Shown one piece after another: positions 8,708 to 17,095 of a stretch of DNA of 64,000 nt (its first letter is position 1; each line of letters starts with the position of its first letter). This DNA comes from Myxococcota bacterium (lineage in GTDB: Bacteria > Myxococcota_A > Polyangia > Palsa-1104 > JAEUJZ01): NCBI GenBank assembly GCA_025057315.1, contig JANWXW010000023.1:1-64000 (forward strand), written 5' to 3'. The position numbers and the translations under genes are program-made. The notes beneath the pieces were generated by a model. That model was not told the origin of the DNA and did not search any database. It worked only from the letters and a program-made list of their open reading frames with translations.

Positions 8708-9691
8708 CTACGGCAGGCACAGACCTGGCCAGTTGGCCCCGCCGAGCATGAAGGCATCCCGGCAGGTGCGGCCCGCTGGGCAGGGCAGCGGGGCGTTCTT
8801 GTACATCGGGTTGCCGCCCATGTACATGGGCTGCATGCCGTTGTAGCAGATCTGGCGGCAGACGCCCTGCCAGCACTGCATGTTGTCGCCGCACGTGTTA
8901 AAGCCGCCGGTGCACGCCTCGCCGTCCATCTTCTGCATGCCCGGGATCGGCAGGCACACCGTGCCCTTGAACTTGTCGTTCGGGTTCGGGTTCTGCGTGT
9001 TGCGCTGGACATCAAAGTAAAAGCACCCCTGCGGCGTGCCACCCAGCGGGGGACAGTTCCGCGGGCCGATCTGGCAGGGCAGGAAGCGACACTGGCCCGC
9101 GTCATCCGGACCAATGCGCAGGCACGCCGCGTTGGGCGCGCCGTTGGTCAGCGTGGAAACCTGAAGGCCGGCGATGGTGGTGCATTGGGTGGTCGGGTCT
9201 GCGGTCGGGTTGCACTCGACAATGCCCTCGGTCGGCAGGCACACCGAGGCCAGACGGCTCTGGGGGTTGTTGGGGTCTACGGCCACGTTCACGCAGGCGT
9301 AGTCTGCGCGGCACTGCCCCTTGCGGCAGCGCTGCAGGCACAGCGGGTCACCGTCGGGACTAAGCTGCACGCAGACGCCACTGTCACCGCAGGTGCCGGC
9401 AGAGTCCGTCAGGCTGCAGCGGGTGTTGGTGCAGTAGCCCCCCGGCAGGTCCAGCGTCTCGCCGAGCTCCAGCGACGAGATGCAGTCTGGCTTGGGGCCA
9501 CTGCAGTCGCAGCGCGTGGCGCGGGTGCAGGCCGCCCCTACCGGCTTGGTCCCGGCGTTGTCGTCGCATCCTCGCCGCATGTCCGGCGGTGGCGGCATGG
9601 CCATGTCCACCTGGTCCTCCATGGGCGGCGCCATGGGCGGACACCCGACGCAAAGAAGCAAGAGCCCCAGGGTCACATAGCTGGCCTTCAT
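8708..9691 (-). CDS. Cys-rich secreted lipoprotein (paralogue of the downstream gene)
   Basis: 327 residues. The start 'MKASYVTLGLLLLCVGC' is a classical lipoprotein signal (Cys17), and a strong Shine-Dalgarno (AGGAGGACC) lies just upstream of the ATG at 9691, which fixes the start. After a Met/Pro-rich linker (residues 18-40) the protein has many spaced cysteines ('CTRATRCDCSG', 'GTCGDSGVCV', 'CLQRCRKGQCRADYACV', 'CGDNMQCWQGVCRQIC'). The style matches that of the neighbouring lipoprotein. Probably displayed at the surface and stabilised by disulfides. A Met-rich patch ('NGMQPMYMGGNPMY') near residue 285 is noteworthy and could bind metal, but that is speculation. No enzymatic domain recognised. 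Confidence 0.7.
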   Translation of the reverse strand: MKASYVTLGLLLLCVGCPPMAPPMEDQVDMAMPPPPDMRRGCDDNAGTKPVGAACTRATRCDCSGPKPDCISSLELGETLDLPGGYCTNTRCSLTDSAGTCGDSGVCVQLSPDGDPLCLQRCRKGQCRADYACVNVAVDPNNPQSRLASVCLPTEGIVECNPTADPTTQCTTIAGLQVSTLTNGAPNAACLRIGPDDAGQCRFLPCQIGPRNCPPLGGTPQGCFYFDVQRNTQNPNPNDKFKGTVCLPIPGMQKMDGEACTGGFNTCGDNMQCWQGVCRQICYNGMQPMYMGGNPMYKNAPLPCPAGRTCRDAFMLGGANWPGLCLP

Positions 9692-9855
9692 GATGGTCCT
9701 CCTGCTAGGTCGTAGGCCATAGCTCGCAATGGACACATCCTACTGCCGCGATGCGCTCTAGTGCAATGATGTCCCTCTGGGCTGCATCGCCCTGGTTGTC
9801 GCCTCGTTGCTTCCCCCTGCCCCTCTTTTGGGGTCGCATGCTAGGTTGGTGGACG

Positions 9856-10953
9856 ATGTTTGCCTCGTCCCCCCCGTCTGGTGGCACCCGTGCTCCCCTG
9901 ACCATTGCCATCGATGCCATGGGAGGCGACTACGCCCCGGAGGAAGTCGTGCGGGCTGCAGCCGCCCTGTCGCTGGAGCCATCGGGCCGCAACGTGCAGC
10001 TGCTCCTGGTTGGGGATGCGACCCGCATCAACGCCCTGCTTCACGGGCTACGCCATGATGCCGAGCGCATCGCCGTCCACCACACGCCCGAGGCCGTGGC
10101 AATGCACGAGCCGCCCCACGAGGCGCTGCGGCGAAAGCCCGCGGCCAGCATCTTGGTGGGGGCGCGGCTGTGCGCCGAGGGCCAGGCACAGGCTCTGGTG
10201 TCCGCTGGCAACACCGGCGCCGCGGTGCTGGCCTGCCGCCAGATGTGGAAGCGCATCCCCGGGGTGAGGAAGACCGCCTTGGCGGCGGTTTATCCGACGG
10301 AGATGCGGCGCGGCGAGAAGGATGATCCCTTCTCCCTAATCCTGGATGTGGGTGCCACGCTCGATGTCACCGATGACGACCTGTGCGCCTTTGCGGTCAT
10401 GGGCTCAGCCTATGCGGCGCGCATCAGCCGCAACCCGCGGCCACGGGTGGCGCTGCTGTCCAACGGCAGCGAGGCGGGCAAGGGACCGGCCGAGGTGGTG
10501 CGGGCACATGCCCGGCTGCGCCGCCATCCGGGGATTCACTTTGTCGGCAACATCGAGGGGGTGGACATCCCGCGGGGCAGCGCCGACGTGGTGGTGTGCA
10601 GCGGCTTTGTTGGCAACGTGGTGCTCAAGATGCTGGAGGGGGTGTCCGAGACCGTGGTCCGGTTGGCCAGCTACGCGTACAAGGAGCGGCTGCTGTGGCG
10701 CGTCGGCCTCATGATGCTGTCGGGTGGCATCCGTCGCCTCAAGGACCTGACCGACTGGCAACAATATGGCGGGGCGCCGCTGCTCGGCTTCGACCACTTG
10801 TTCATCAAGGCCCACGGCCGCAGCCGCGCGCGGGCCCTGCAGAACGCGGTCAAGGTGGCAGCGCGCGGAGCGGGCACCGGACTGGCAGAGGAGATTCAGG
10901 AGGGCCTTCGCCTCATGCCTCCGCCCCAGGAGAGCGGGGAGGGGGATGGCTAA
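9856..10953 (+). CDS. plsX: Phosphate acyltransferase PlsX
   Basis: 365 residues. PlsX makes acyl-phosphate from acyl-ACP, feeding PlsY in phosphatidic acid synthesis at the membrane surface. The signature 'TIAIDAMGGDYAP' lies at the N-terminus, followed by 'LVSAGNTGA', 'VLDVGAT', 'LLSNGSE..KG', 'FVGNIEG' and 'CSGFVGNVVLKMLEG', all in the family order and at normal length. The start at 9856 is chosen because GGTGGACG precedes it and the conserved core begins about 14 residues in; longer in-frame starts (9838, 9751) would add a Trp/Pro-rich tail that does not look like PlsX. The C-terminus overlaps the next gene by one base (TAATG). In many bacteria plsX sits with rpmF and fab genes; here it is beside a putative phosphatidate-type phosphatase. 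Confidence 0.95.
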   Translation: MFASSPPSGGTRAPLTIAIDAMGGDYAPEEVVRAAAALSLEPSGRNVQLLLVGDATRINALLHGLRHDAERIAVHHTPEAVAMHEPPHEALRRKPAASILVGARLCAEGQAQALVSAGNTGAAVLACRQMWKRIPGVRKTALAAVYPTEMRRGEKDDPFSLILDVGATLDVTDDDLCAFAVMGSAYAARISRNPRPRVALLSNGSEAGKGPAEVVRAHARLRRHPGIHFVGNIEGVDIPRGSADVVVCSGFVGNVVLKMLEGVSETVVRLASYAYKERLLWRVGLMMLSGGIRRLKDLTDWQQYGGAPLLGFDHLFIKAHGRSRARALQNAVKVAARGAGTGLAEEIQEGLRLMPPPQESGEGDG

Positions 10954-11996
10954 TGGAGCCGGGCAGCCGCATCAGCCGCGTCTACCGCTGGGACCTGGAC
11001 AAGACCTACCTACGCACCGAGTTTGATACGCTGCGCGACCTGCTCCGCACGGCATTCGAGGGGGCCAAGGACAAGCGGACCATACCGGGCGCGGCCACGC
11101 TGTTGCGCGAGCTGCGCGGGGTGCGGTCGCCCGATGGGGGGGTGGCGCGGGTCTGCTTCATCTCTGGCTCCCCCAGACAAATGCGCCGGGTGCTGACAGA
11201 AAAGCTGCACTTGGACGGGGTGCGCTTTGACGAGTTTATCCTCAAGCCCAACTTGCGTAACATGCTCACCGGACGCTTTCGCGCCATGCGCGAGCAGGTG
11301 GGCTACAAGCTTCCGGCGCTGCTGTCGGGACGGGCCGGCCTACCGGTGGAGACGCGAGAGGTCTGCTTTGGCGATGACGCCGAGTCGGATGCCTTCATCT
11401 ACTCGCTGTACGCGGACGTGCTGGCCGGAATCGTGGGCCGCGATCTGCTGGGGCAGATCTTAGATGGGGCTGGGGTCTATCCTGAGGACGCTGCGCGGAC
11501 CATCGAGCTGGCGGCGGCCCTGCCCCGCGCCGATGCCGTAGAGCGCATCTTCATCCTGCTGGACCGCCGCTCGGCCCCGCGCCGCTTTGATCGCTATGGC
11601 GCACGCCTGGTGCCCATCTACAATTACTTTCAGGCTGCGCTGGTGCTGTTTCAGGATCAGCTTCTGGACGCCCCGGCGGTGATGCGGGTGGCGCTGGAGA
11701 TGGCGGACAAGCACGGCTACTCGCTGGATATGCTGCGCAACTCGCTGCAGGATGTGCTGCGCCGGGGTCGGGTGCAGCCCGCAGCGGTGCAGGCGCTAGG
11801 CCAAGCGGTCCTTGACAGCAGTCAGCAGCTCCCCGCGCTGGGGGAACTGCCAGCGGCGCGGGACCTGGTGCGAGCCTTCGCCCAGCGCATGCGCGAGCTG
11901 GGGCCGCTGCCGTCCGAGGTGCCGCCGCCGGCGCAGGGACCGATCGACTACCTGAAGGCCATGGAGGAGGACCTGCCTAGAGTCAGGCGGCGCTGA
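10953..11996 (+). CDS. App1-like HAD phosphatase (DUF2183 type)
   Basis: 347 residues from an ATG overlapping the plsX stop codon. The N-terminal 'YRWDLDKTYL' (D14, D16) is a HAD/App1 DxDxT nucleophile motif. 'CFISGSPRQM' (Ser/Thr motif II equivalent), 'FILKPNLRNML' and 'EVCFGDDAESDAFIY' (acidic motif IV) follow in the right order, as in the App1 phosphatidate phosphatase catalytic domain. The C-terminal ~150 residues are helical and variable. Coupling to plsX suggests a role in phospholipid turnover (phosphatidate dephosphorylation), but this is inference from context; the substrate cannot be read from the sequence. Confidence 0.7.
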   Translation: MEPGSRISRVYRWDLDKTYLRTEFDTLRDLLRTAFEGAKDKRTIPGAATLLRELRGVRSPDGGVARVCFISGSPRQMRRVLTEKLHLDGVRFDEFILKPNLRNMLTGRFRAMREQVGYKLPALLSGRAGLPVETREVCFGDDAESDAFIYSLYADVLAGIVGRDLLGQILDGAGVYPEDAARTIELAAALPRADAVERIFILLDRRSAPRRFDRYGARLVPIYNYFQAALVLFQDQLLDAPAVMRVALEMADKHGYSLDMLRNSLQDVLRRGRVQPAAVQALGQAVLDSSQQLPALGELPAARDLVRAFAQRMRELGPLPSEVPPPAQGPIDYLKAMEEDLPRVRRR

Positions 11997-12003
11997 GCGC
12001 CCA

Positions 12004-13197
12004 TTAGCGTGGGATGACGTCGAGCGAGATGGGCGGCAGGCCTAGGTCCAGCGGCTGGGCAGGCAGTGGCTTGCCATCGGCTCGCCCGACGTAGAGCCCG
12101 GGTCGGAGCTGCCCTGCTCCGGCGAAGCCAGCCGACAGCACCAGCAGCTGGCCATGGGTCACGCGTACTGCCGGGACGTAGTTCATGGGTCCCAGGATGC
12201 GCCCGCTCCGCTGCCCTGCCTGCAGGTCGACGGCAAAGATCTCATGATGAAACTCCATGCCGCGGCGGCTAAGCAGCGACACAAATGCCACCCCTGGCTC
12301 AGCAGCATCCAAGGTGCTCACATTGCCTCCCAGGGCAGCATCGGTGACAAGCAGTCCCAGCGAGCGCATCCCTGTTAGGTCCACGCGCTCGATGCCGCCC
12401 CGGCCAGTGGGCATGGCGCTGAGCTGATCGTCGCCGTGGGCCACCATCGCCTGGCGGCAATCCCCACCGGGGACCGCGATGGCAGTCGGGTTGTGCCCGG
12501 CCAGCTGGATGTAGCCCAGCACCTGCGCCCGCGCCGGGTCGATGACCGCCAGACGCGCCGGGCCCGCAGGACGGTAGCGGTCGTTGCGGTCCAGGTCCTG
12601 GAGCGTGACATACAGGCGGCCGCCGCAGGACACCAGGCGGTCGGCTTCTGGGTTGTTGTCGCTGTCACGGGGCGCCACAGCGACCGGCACGAAGCCGGTA
12701 AGCCCCCGCCGCGGGTCCGCCAGGTCGAGGATGCCGATGGCACGATCCCCGGTGATGAGGGTCGACCCGAACGCGCCGTAAAGCGTGACATAGGCGCGGT
12801 CGCCCTCAACGTGAATGTCATGCGGGTTGGTCTGCGCCGCCGGCACCTGCGCGCTTCCGACGGCAATCTCCACCGGGGGACGCCAGCCGGCCTGGGGGTT
12901 GTAGATGCGCAGCACGCCGTGCGTCTGGTCGAGCACATAGACGCGCCCGCCGTGAACCCGCACCACTGCCTGGGGGTCGATAACGTCGACCCGTTGATCA
13001 AGGATGCGGCGGTCCAGGTCGACCACCGCGAGGGCGCCGCTGGTAAAGTCGCTGGTGGCGACCGCCAGCAGTGGCCCCACAGGCCCCCCATCCGTCCCGC
13101 CGGCAGGGGGCATCCCTGGCCCCGGTGTGGGCTCCGGCGGCCCATCGACACAGGCAGCAACAAGAAGGAGCGAGAGGGATACCAGTGTTGTGCGCAT
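12004..13197 (-). CDS. Beta-propeller-like (YncE/BtuG-like) lipoprotein linked to the B12 receptor gene
   Basis: 397 residues. 'MRTTLVSLSLLLVAAC' is a lipoprotein signal (Cys16), then a Gly/Pro-rich linker. The body shows repeated blade-like units such as 'GALAVVDLDRRI', 'GRVYVLDQTHGVLRIY', 'HDIHVEGDRAYVTLYG', 'AIGILDLADP', 'ARLAVIDPARAQVLGYI' and 'NPTAIAVPGGD', as in YncE-type seven-bladed propellers. The gene starts 9 bp after the receptor gene; its Shine-Dalgarno (AAGGAGA) overlaps the receptor stop codon, so the two are translationally linked and both lie under the cobalamin riboswitch. In Bacteroides, BtuG is a surface propeller lipoprotein that pairs with BtuB to capture B12. A similar role here is an inference from architecture and context. 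Confidence 0.65.
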   Translation of the reverse strand: MRTTLVSLSLLLVAACVDGPPEPTPGPGMPPAGGTDGGPVGPLLAVATSDFTSGALAVVDLDRRILDQRVDVIDPQAVVRVHGGRVYVLDQTHGVLRIYNPQAGWRPPVEIAVGSAQVPAAQTNPHDIHVEGDRAYVTLYGAFGSTLITGDRAIGILDLADPRRGLTGFVPVAVAPRDSDNNPEADRLVSCGGRLYVTLQDLDRNDRYRPAGPARLAVIDPARAQVLGYIQLAGHNPTAIAVPGGDCRQAMVAHGDDQLSAMPTGRGGIERVDLTGMRSLGLLVTDAALGGNVSTLDAAEPGVAFVSLLSRRGMEFHHEIFAVDLQAGQRSGRILGPMNYVPAVRVTHGQLLVLSAGFAGAGQLRPGLYVGRADGKPLPAQPLDLGLPPISLDVIPR

Positions 13198-13206
13198 GAG
13201 ATCTCC

Positions 13207-15267
13207 TTACAGATGAGCACTCAGGGTCGCAAACAGTGCGCGCCCTGGCAGGGGGTAGTCGAAGAAGTCCACCAATGGGGCCAGCGCGGGCCGTCCATCG
13301 GCGGTCAAGCGGCCCGGCACGGCGACGATGCGGGTGTCGAGCAGGTTGCGGACCTCGACCATGAGGGCGAGCCGCTGGGGGCCGTGGGGCCCCAGCTGAA
13401 GGCCGATGGCATGCAGTGTTCGCTCCGGGCGCGGCAGCAGGTTGGCCGGGTCCAGGTAGAGCGCATCGGTGTAGTCCAGCTCGTAAAAAGCCCGCCATGG
13501 TCCGTATCCCCCCTCAAGTCGCAGCAGCACGCTGTGGGGCGGCCGTCCTGGCAGCATGGTGCCGCCGCGACCCGGTAGCTGGGTCTGGTCGCGTGCATCA
13601 AGCAGGGTGTACACAAGACGCGCGTTGGCCAGATCGCGGTAGCCGATGCGCAGCTCAGCTTCGGCGCCAGCCATCCGCGCCGCGCCGACGTTGCGGGCCC
13701 GCAGCAGGGGCCCATCGCGCACCGTGTCGATGAGATCGTCCACCTGGCGCAAAAAGGCGGTCAGCTCCAGCGAGCCCCGCAGGCCAGCCCGCCTCAGCTC
13801 GCCGCGGAACCCGCCCTCCATCGTCCAGGCCGACTCCGGACGGAGCGAGAGGTTGGCCCGGAAGAAGGCTCGATCGCCGAAGAGCTCCAGAAAGGTCGGC
13901 AGCCGGAGAAAGCGGCCCACGCTGGCCCGCAGCGACAGCCCCTGGGCCAGCTGCAGCCGCGCCAGGGCCCGCGGTGCGGCAAACAGCGCTGTGCTGTCTG
14001 CCGGGCCGCTTCCCGGTGTGAGCATGGCATATCCCCCTGAGAGCGGCATGAGTCTGCTCTGAGCAAACAGCAGCTGGATTCCTGGTTGGATCACCAGCCG
14101 ACCCTGGTCCACCTGTAGATCTCCGCCCACGAGCAGGGCGCCGCGAAGCCGCTCGCTCTCGGTGGGGGCAGCCGAGCGACAGTCGCTGCGGGGCGCCGGG
14201 CACAAGTCATCGCTGCGAAAACGCTCGTAGCGCAGGTCGAGCACCACCGTGAGGAGCTGGTCCGGCAGCAGACCCAGCCGGGCGGCCAGCTGGCCCCCGG
14301 TCTGCAAAGATAGGGTCTCAAAGAGCGCGGGTGGTACCAGCACCAGGTCCCGCAGCAGAGTGCGCTCCAGCAGCAGATGCACTTCGGCAGACAGGTCCAG
14401 GCGCCCCCCCAGCAGACGCTGCCCCGCCCCCCAGACGAGCAGAGCCCGCCCGACGCCCAGGTCCGGCCGACCCGGCTGGCCCCCGGGCTGGCCGATGCCG
14501 GCGACACCACCCTGGCGAAACAGCCCGTGGCCCTGGAACCGAAGCGACCGACCGCCTCGCTCGTGGGTCACGCGCACGTCGGCGGACAGCTGGTCGAAGG
14601 CGTCATTTTGCCGCCGCAGCTCCCCGTGGCCATCCAGGCGGTAGACCAGGCCGCCCGTGTAGTAGAAAGGAAAGTCACCCTGAGCGCCTTGGTAGGCCAA
14701 GCTGGCAGCAGCGCGCTGGCCGCGCTGGCCGGCGGTGAGCAAGACACTGGCTTTGCGCAGGCCAAAGGATCCGGCCGCTCCGACGACCGATAGCCCACGA
14801 CGGCCACCTCGGCGGGTGACCAGATTGATCGCACCGCCCACGGCATCCGGACCCAGTTCCAGGGGCGGCACGCCGCGAAAGATCTCCACCCGCTCCACGC
14901 CGTCCACCGGGAGCTGTGACAGATCGACGGCGCCAAGGCCTCCGCGCAGCAGAGGCACGCCGTCGATCAGGATGGCCACCTGGGCCGGCGCGGCCCCACG
15001 TAGCAGGGCCCCACTCCACTGTCCTAGGCCACCTGCCGAGCGCACGCGTACTCCGGCCTCGCCCTCGATGAGCCCAGCCAGCGACACGGTCCGCGCTGTG
15101 CCCAGCTCACCAGGCCGGCCCAGCGTGATGACCGTGACGGCCGCTGGGCCATCTGGCGCAGGCGCATCTGCCTCCTCCCGCTCAGCTTCCACGCGCACCG
15201 TGCCCACTATCGCTGCCCGGACAGCAGGACACAGCAGCAGCAGCGTGGCGACACATGCGGCGAGCAT
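13207..15267 (-). CDS. btuB: TonB-dependent outer-membrane receptor, BtuB-like, under a cobalamin riboswitch
   Basis: 686 residues with a short export signal ('MLAACVATLLLLCPAVRA'). The plug domain spans roughly residues 45-150 and includes 'RVRSAGGLGQWSGALLRG', 'VAILIDGVPL' and 'VERVEIFRGVPPLELG' followed by 'GGAINLVTRR', the classic plug motifs. The remainder is a long beta-barrel with alternating aromatic strands, ending in a strand 'ALFATLSAHL'. The start at 15267 is preceded by a good Shine-Dalgarno (GGAGG). A cobalamin riboswitch lies about 30 nt upstream, which strongly suggests the ligand is B12 or a corrinoid. The gene symbol rests on this regulation rather than on specific residues. 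No BtuCDF transporter is encoded in the window. Confidence 0.85.
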   Translation of the reverse strand: MLAACVATLLLLCPAVRAAIVGTVRVEAEREEADAPAPDGPAAVTVITLGRPGELGTARTVSLAGLIEGEAGVRVRSAGGLGQWSGALLRGAAPAQVAILIDGVPLLRGGLGAVDLSQLPVDGVERVEIFRGVPPLELGPDAVGGAINLVTRRGGRRGLSVVGAAGSFGLRKASVLLTAGQRGQRAAASLAYQGAQGDFPFYYTGGLVYRLDGHGELRRQNDAFDQLSADVRVTHERGGRSLRFQGHGLFRQGGVAGIGQPGGQPGRPDLGVGRALLVWGAGQRLLGGRLDLSAEVHLLLERTLLRDLVLVPPALFETLSLQTGGQLAARLGLLPDQLLTVVLDLRYERFRSDDLCPAPRSDCRSAAPTESERLRGALLVGGDLQVDQGRLVIQPGIQLLFAQSRLMPLSGGYAMLTPGSGPADSTALFAAPRALARLQLAQGLSLRASVGRFLRLPTFLELFGDRAFFRANLSLRPESAWTMEGGFRGELRRAGLRGSLELTAFLRQVDDLIDTVRDGPLLRARNVGAARMAGAEAELRIGYRDLANARLVYTLLDARDQTQLPGRGGTMLPGRPPHSVLLRLEGGYGPWRAFYELDYTDALYLDPANLLPRPERTLHAIGLQLGPHGPQRLALMVEVRNLLDTRIVAVPGRLTADGRPALAPLVDFFDYPLPGRALFATLSAHL

Positions 15268-15297
15268 CGACCCTTCCTCCCGAAAGGCGAACTCATG

Positions 15298-15453
15298 CGC
15301 GCGGGTCGGTCTCCTGGCTCCGGAGTCGTCCTCACCACGGCCCTTCCCAGCAGACAGGCTGCCAGTGGTGGCCCCAGGCCCGCCGTGGCTCGTCGTCCGT
15401 TACAGTCGCGGGGGCGGCGCCAGCTTTGCACTGGCTTCCCGGCCACCCGCGCG
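15298..15453 (-). promoter_or_regulatory. Cobalamin riboswitch
   Basis: Read on the minus strand, this leader shows the conserved core of B12 riboswitches in order: GGGAAGCCAGTGCAAAGC, then CCCCGCGACTGTAA, GCCACTGG-like and CTGGGAAGG segments, and the terminal B12 box AGCCAGGAGACC. The ends pair as a closing P1 stem: CGCGCGGGT (minus-strand 15453-15445) with ACCCGCGCG (15306-15298). It ends about 15 nt before the Shine-Dalgarno of the TonB-dependent receptor gene, so binding of adenosylcobalamin could occlude translation initiation. An overlapping open frame in the other strand is not coding here. Confidence 0.9.
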
Positions 15454-15580
15454 CCTAATTGTGATGGTGTGTTACGGCGAGGCGCACCCTACTTCGTCCT
15501 CCATAGAGGTGTCAAGCACCCGGCCACCAGTGCCGATGCCCGCGGCAAGCGCCCCTGGAGCTCAGGGCCAAGGAGGTTTT

Positions 15581-17044
15581 ATGCGTCTGTTTCCATTGTC
15601 CAGCCGCGCACCCCAGAGCCCCCCGCTGGTCACGGCGACCGTCCCGAGCGTCGACCGTCGCAGCCATGCCCTCGGTGGACGGCCTGGCCGCATCCAGGCC
15701 CAGCTCCGCCTGCGTCTGCGGCTTCCCCAAAGCAACCACCCCGACGTGGCCTCAGGGCATATCCAGGAGCTGCTGGCCGGAGATCTGTCCATGGGCGGAA
15801 TCTTCATCCAGTGTCAGGAGCCACCCCAGGTGGGCGAGCAGGCCACCGTCGAGGTCTGCCGTCCCGGTGGAGGCTTGGCGTTTGCAGCCGGGGGCCGAGT
15901 CGTCTGGCGCCGTCCGGCCCTGGACCGCCTAGGACGCCCTGCTGGCTTCGGCCTCAGCTTCGAGCGGCTCGATGTGCGTGACGCATCGGCCATTCGTGGC
16001 ATCATCGGCTTGCTGCAGCGTCAGCAGGCCCTGCGCAACCTCGATACAGCGCCGGTGCGTGAGCTCGTGCTGTGCAGCCTGAACGAGGTCGCTGGCAACG
16101 TCAGCCAGCTGCTTGGCACCGAGTTACCACCCGAGATCGCCGCCTTCATGGATGATCATCGCCAGGTGGGTGAGCGCGACGCCTTTTTGTGGCGCTGGGC
16201 TTACCAGGGCGTGAGCATCCCGACGCTGTCTTGCGTGGACCCGCGGCTTGCCGACGAGGTCAGCACGATCAAGCTGCTGGCCGTGATGTACGCCGTGCTC
16301 CTTGATGACGCCGCCGACCGCGCGCCACGGACGCCCGGTGCCCCAGCCGAACTCTTCTGTGCGCTGTGCCAGCTCTGGACCTCGGGTGAGGCGCCGCTTG
16401 TGTCACCTGGCGACCAGCCGTTTCTGTCGTTTGCCCGACGAGTACGCAATGAGCTCATGTCCCGCGTCACTCAGCTGGGGCGCTATCAGGAGTTTGCCGA
16501 CTTGCTCCGCTTCGACATGCACGGTCTGGTCCAGGCAGCCTACTACCAGCTCCTGCTGCACCGCTGCCCGCCGTTTGTCAGCGAGGGAGAGGGCCGCGCC
16601 TTGACCCCGATGGGCATCCCGCTGTGCCTGGCGGCGACCATCGACCTGTGCGCATCGCCGGCCTTCGATGCGCGAGAAACGGGCCTGCTGCGCGAGGTGC
16701 TGGCGCACGCGCAGCGCATGGCGCACACTGGCTATATCCTGACCAACTGGCAGCAGCAGTGCGAGCGGGGTGATCTGAGCAGCCCAGCGGTCGCCTACGG
16801 CCTTGCCAGCGGGGCGCTATCGCCCGTGGATATTGACCCGGTGACCGGCCCGCTGCGCGCCAACCGATTGCTAGGCCGGCTCCGCGAGGCACGCGTGGAC
16901 AGCCACTTTCTGTCTGACTGGCTACGGGACCGGTTCACGCTCCGAGAGCTCGCCAGACGTTTGCGGACCGTGGACGTAGAGCGCATCCTGTCGGCCCAGC
17001 AGCGGCTGATGTGGCTGCAGCTCAGCGGACTCGGTCTGGTCTGA
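15581..17044 (+). CDS. PilZ-domain protein fused to a terpene-synthase-like C-terminal domain
   Basis: 487 residues; the start is fixed by AGGAGG 4 nt before the ATG at 15581. Residues ~40-145 look like a PilZ domain: 'AQLRLRLR', 'ELLAGDLSMGGIFIQ', 'GEQATVEV', 'AGGRVVWRRP', 'GFGLSFERL'. The canonical RxxxR c-di-GMP motif is not clearly present ('RIQAQLRLRLRL' is the nearest). The C-terminal ~330 residues are all-helical; 'YAVLLDDAADR' gives an Asp-rich DDxxD motif and 'TNWQQQCERGDLSS' resembles the 'NW..e.E..egD.SSg' segment I associate with class I terpene synthases. If both domains are functional, an isoprenoid cyclase or binder could be coupled to a signalling module. The terpenoid assignment is from pattern memory and is moderate. 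Confidence 0.6.
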   Translation: MRLFPLSSRAPQSPPLVTATVPSVDRRSHALGGRPGRIQAQLRLRLRLPQSNHPDVASGHIQELLAGDLSMGGIFIQCQEPPQVGEQATVEVCRPGGGLAFAAGGRVVWRRPALDRLGRPAGFGLSFERLDVRDASAIRGIIGLLQRQQALRNLDTAPVRELVLCSLNEVAGNVSQLLGTELPPEIAAFMDDHRQVGERDAFLWRWAYQGVSIPTLSCVDPRLADEVSTIKLLAVMYAVLLDDAADRAPRTPGAPAELFCALCQLWTSGEAPLVSPGDQPFLSFARRVRNELMSRVTQLGRYQEFADLLRFDMHGLVQAAYYQLLLHRCPPFVSEGEGRALTPMGIPLCLAATIDLCASPAFDARETGLLREVLAHAQRMAHTGYILTNWQQQCERGDLSSPAVAYGLASGALSPVDIDPVTGPLRANRLLGRLREARVDSHFLSDWLRDRFTLRELARRLRTVDVERILSAQQRLMWLQLSGLGLV

Positions 17045-17083
17045 GGGCCTCCCCCGGACCGCCCGCCCTCCTTGTTGGTGTGT

Positions 17084-17089
17084 TAAGAT
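17084..17089 (+). promoter_or_regulatory. -10-like hexamer TAAGAT, 6 nt before a GTG start
   Basis: TAAGAT at 17084-17089 is followed by six bases and the GTG at 17096. No Shine-Dalgarno is present. The geometry fits a leaderless transcript. No good -35 is evident. Confidence 0.35.
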
Positions 17090-17095
17090 ACGCGT

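Noticed and set aside
14735..15580. Upstream extension of the PilZ-fusion frame
   Set aside because: It runs through the cobalamin riboswitch and into the receptor gene; a perfect AGGAGG-ATG start at 15581 is available.
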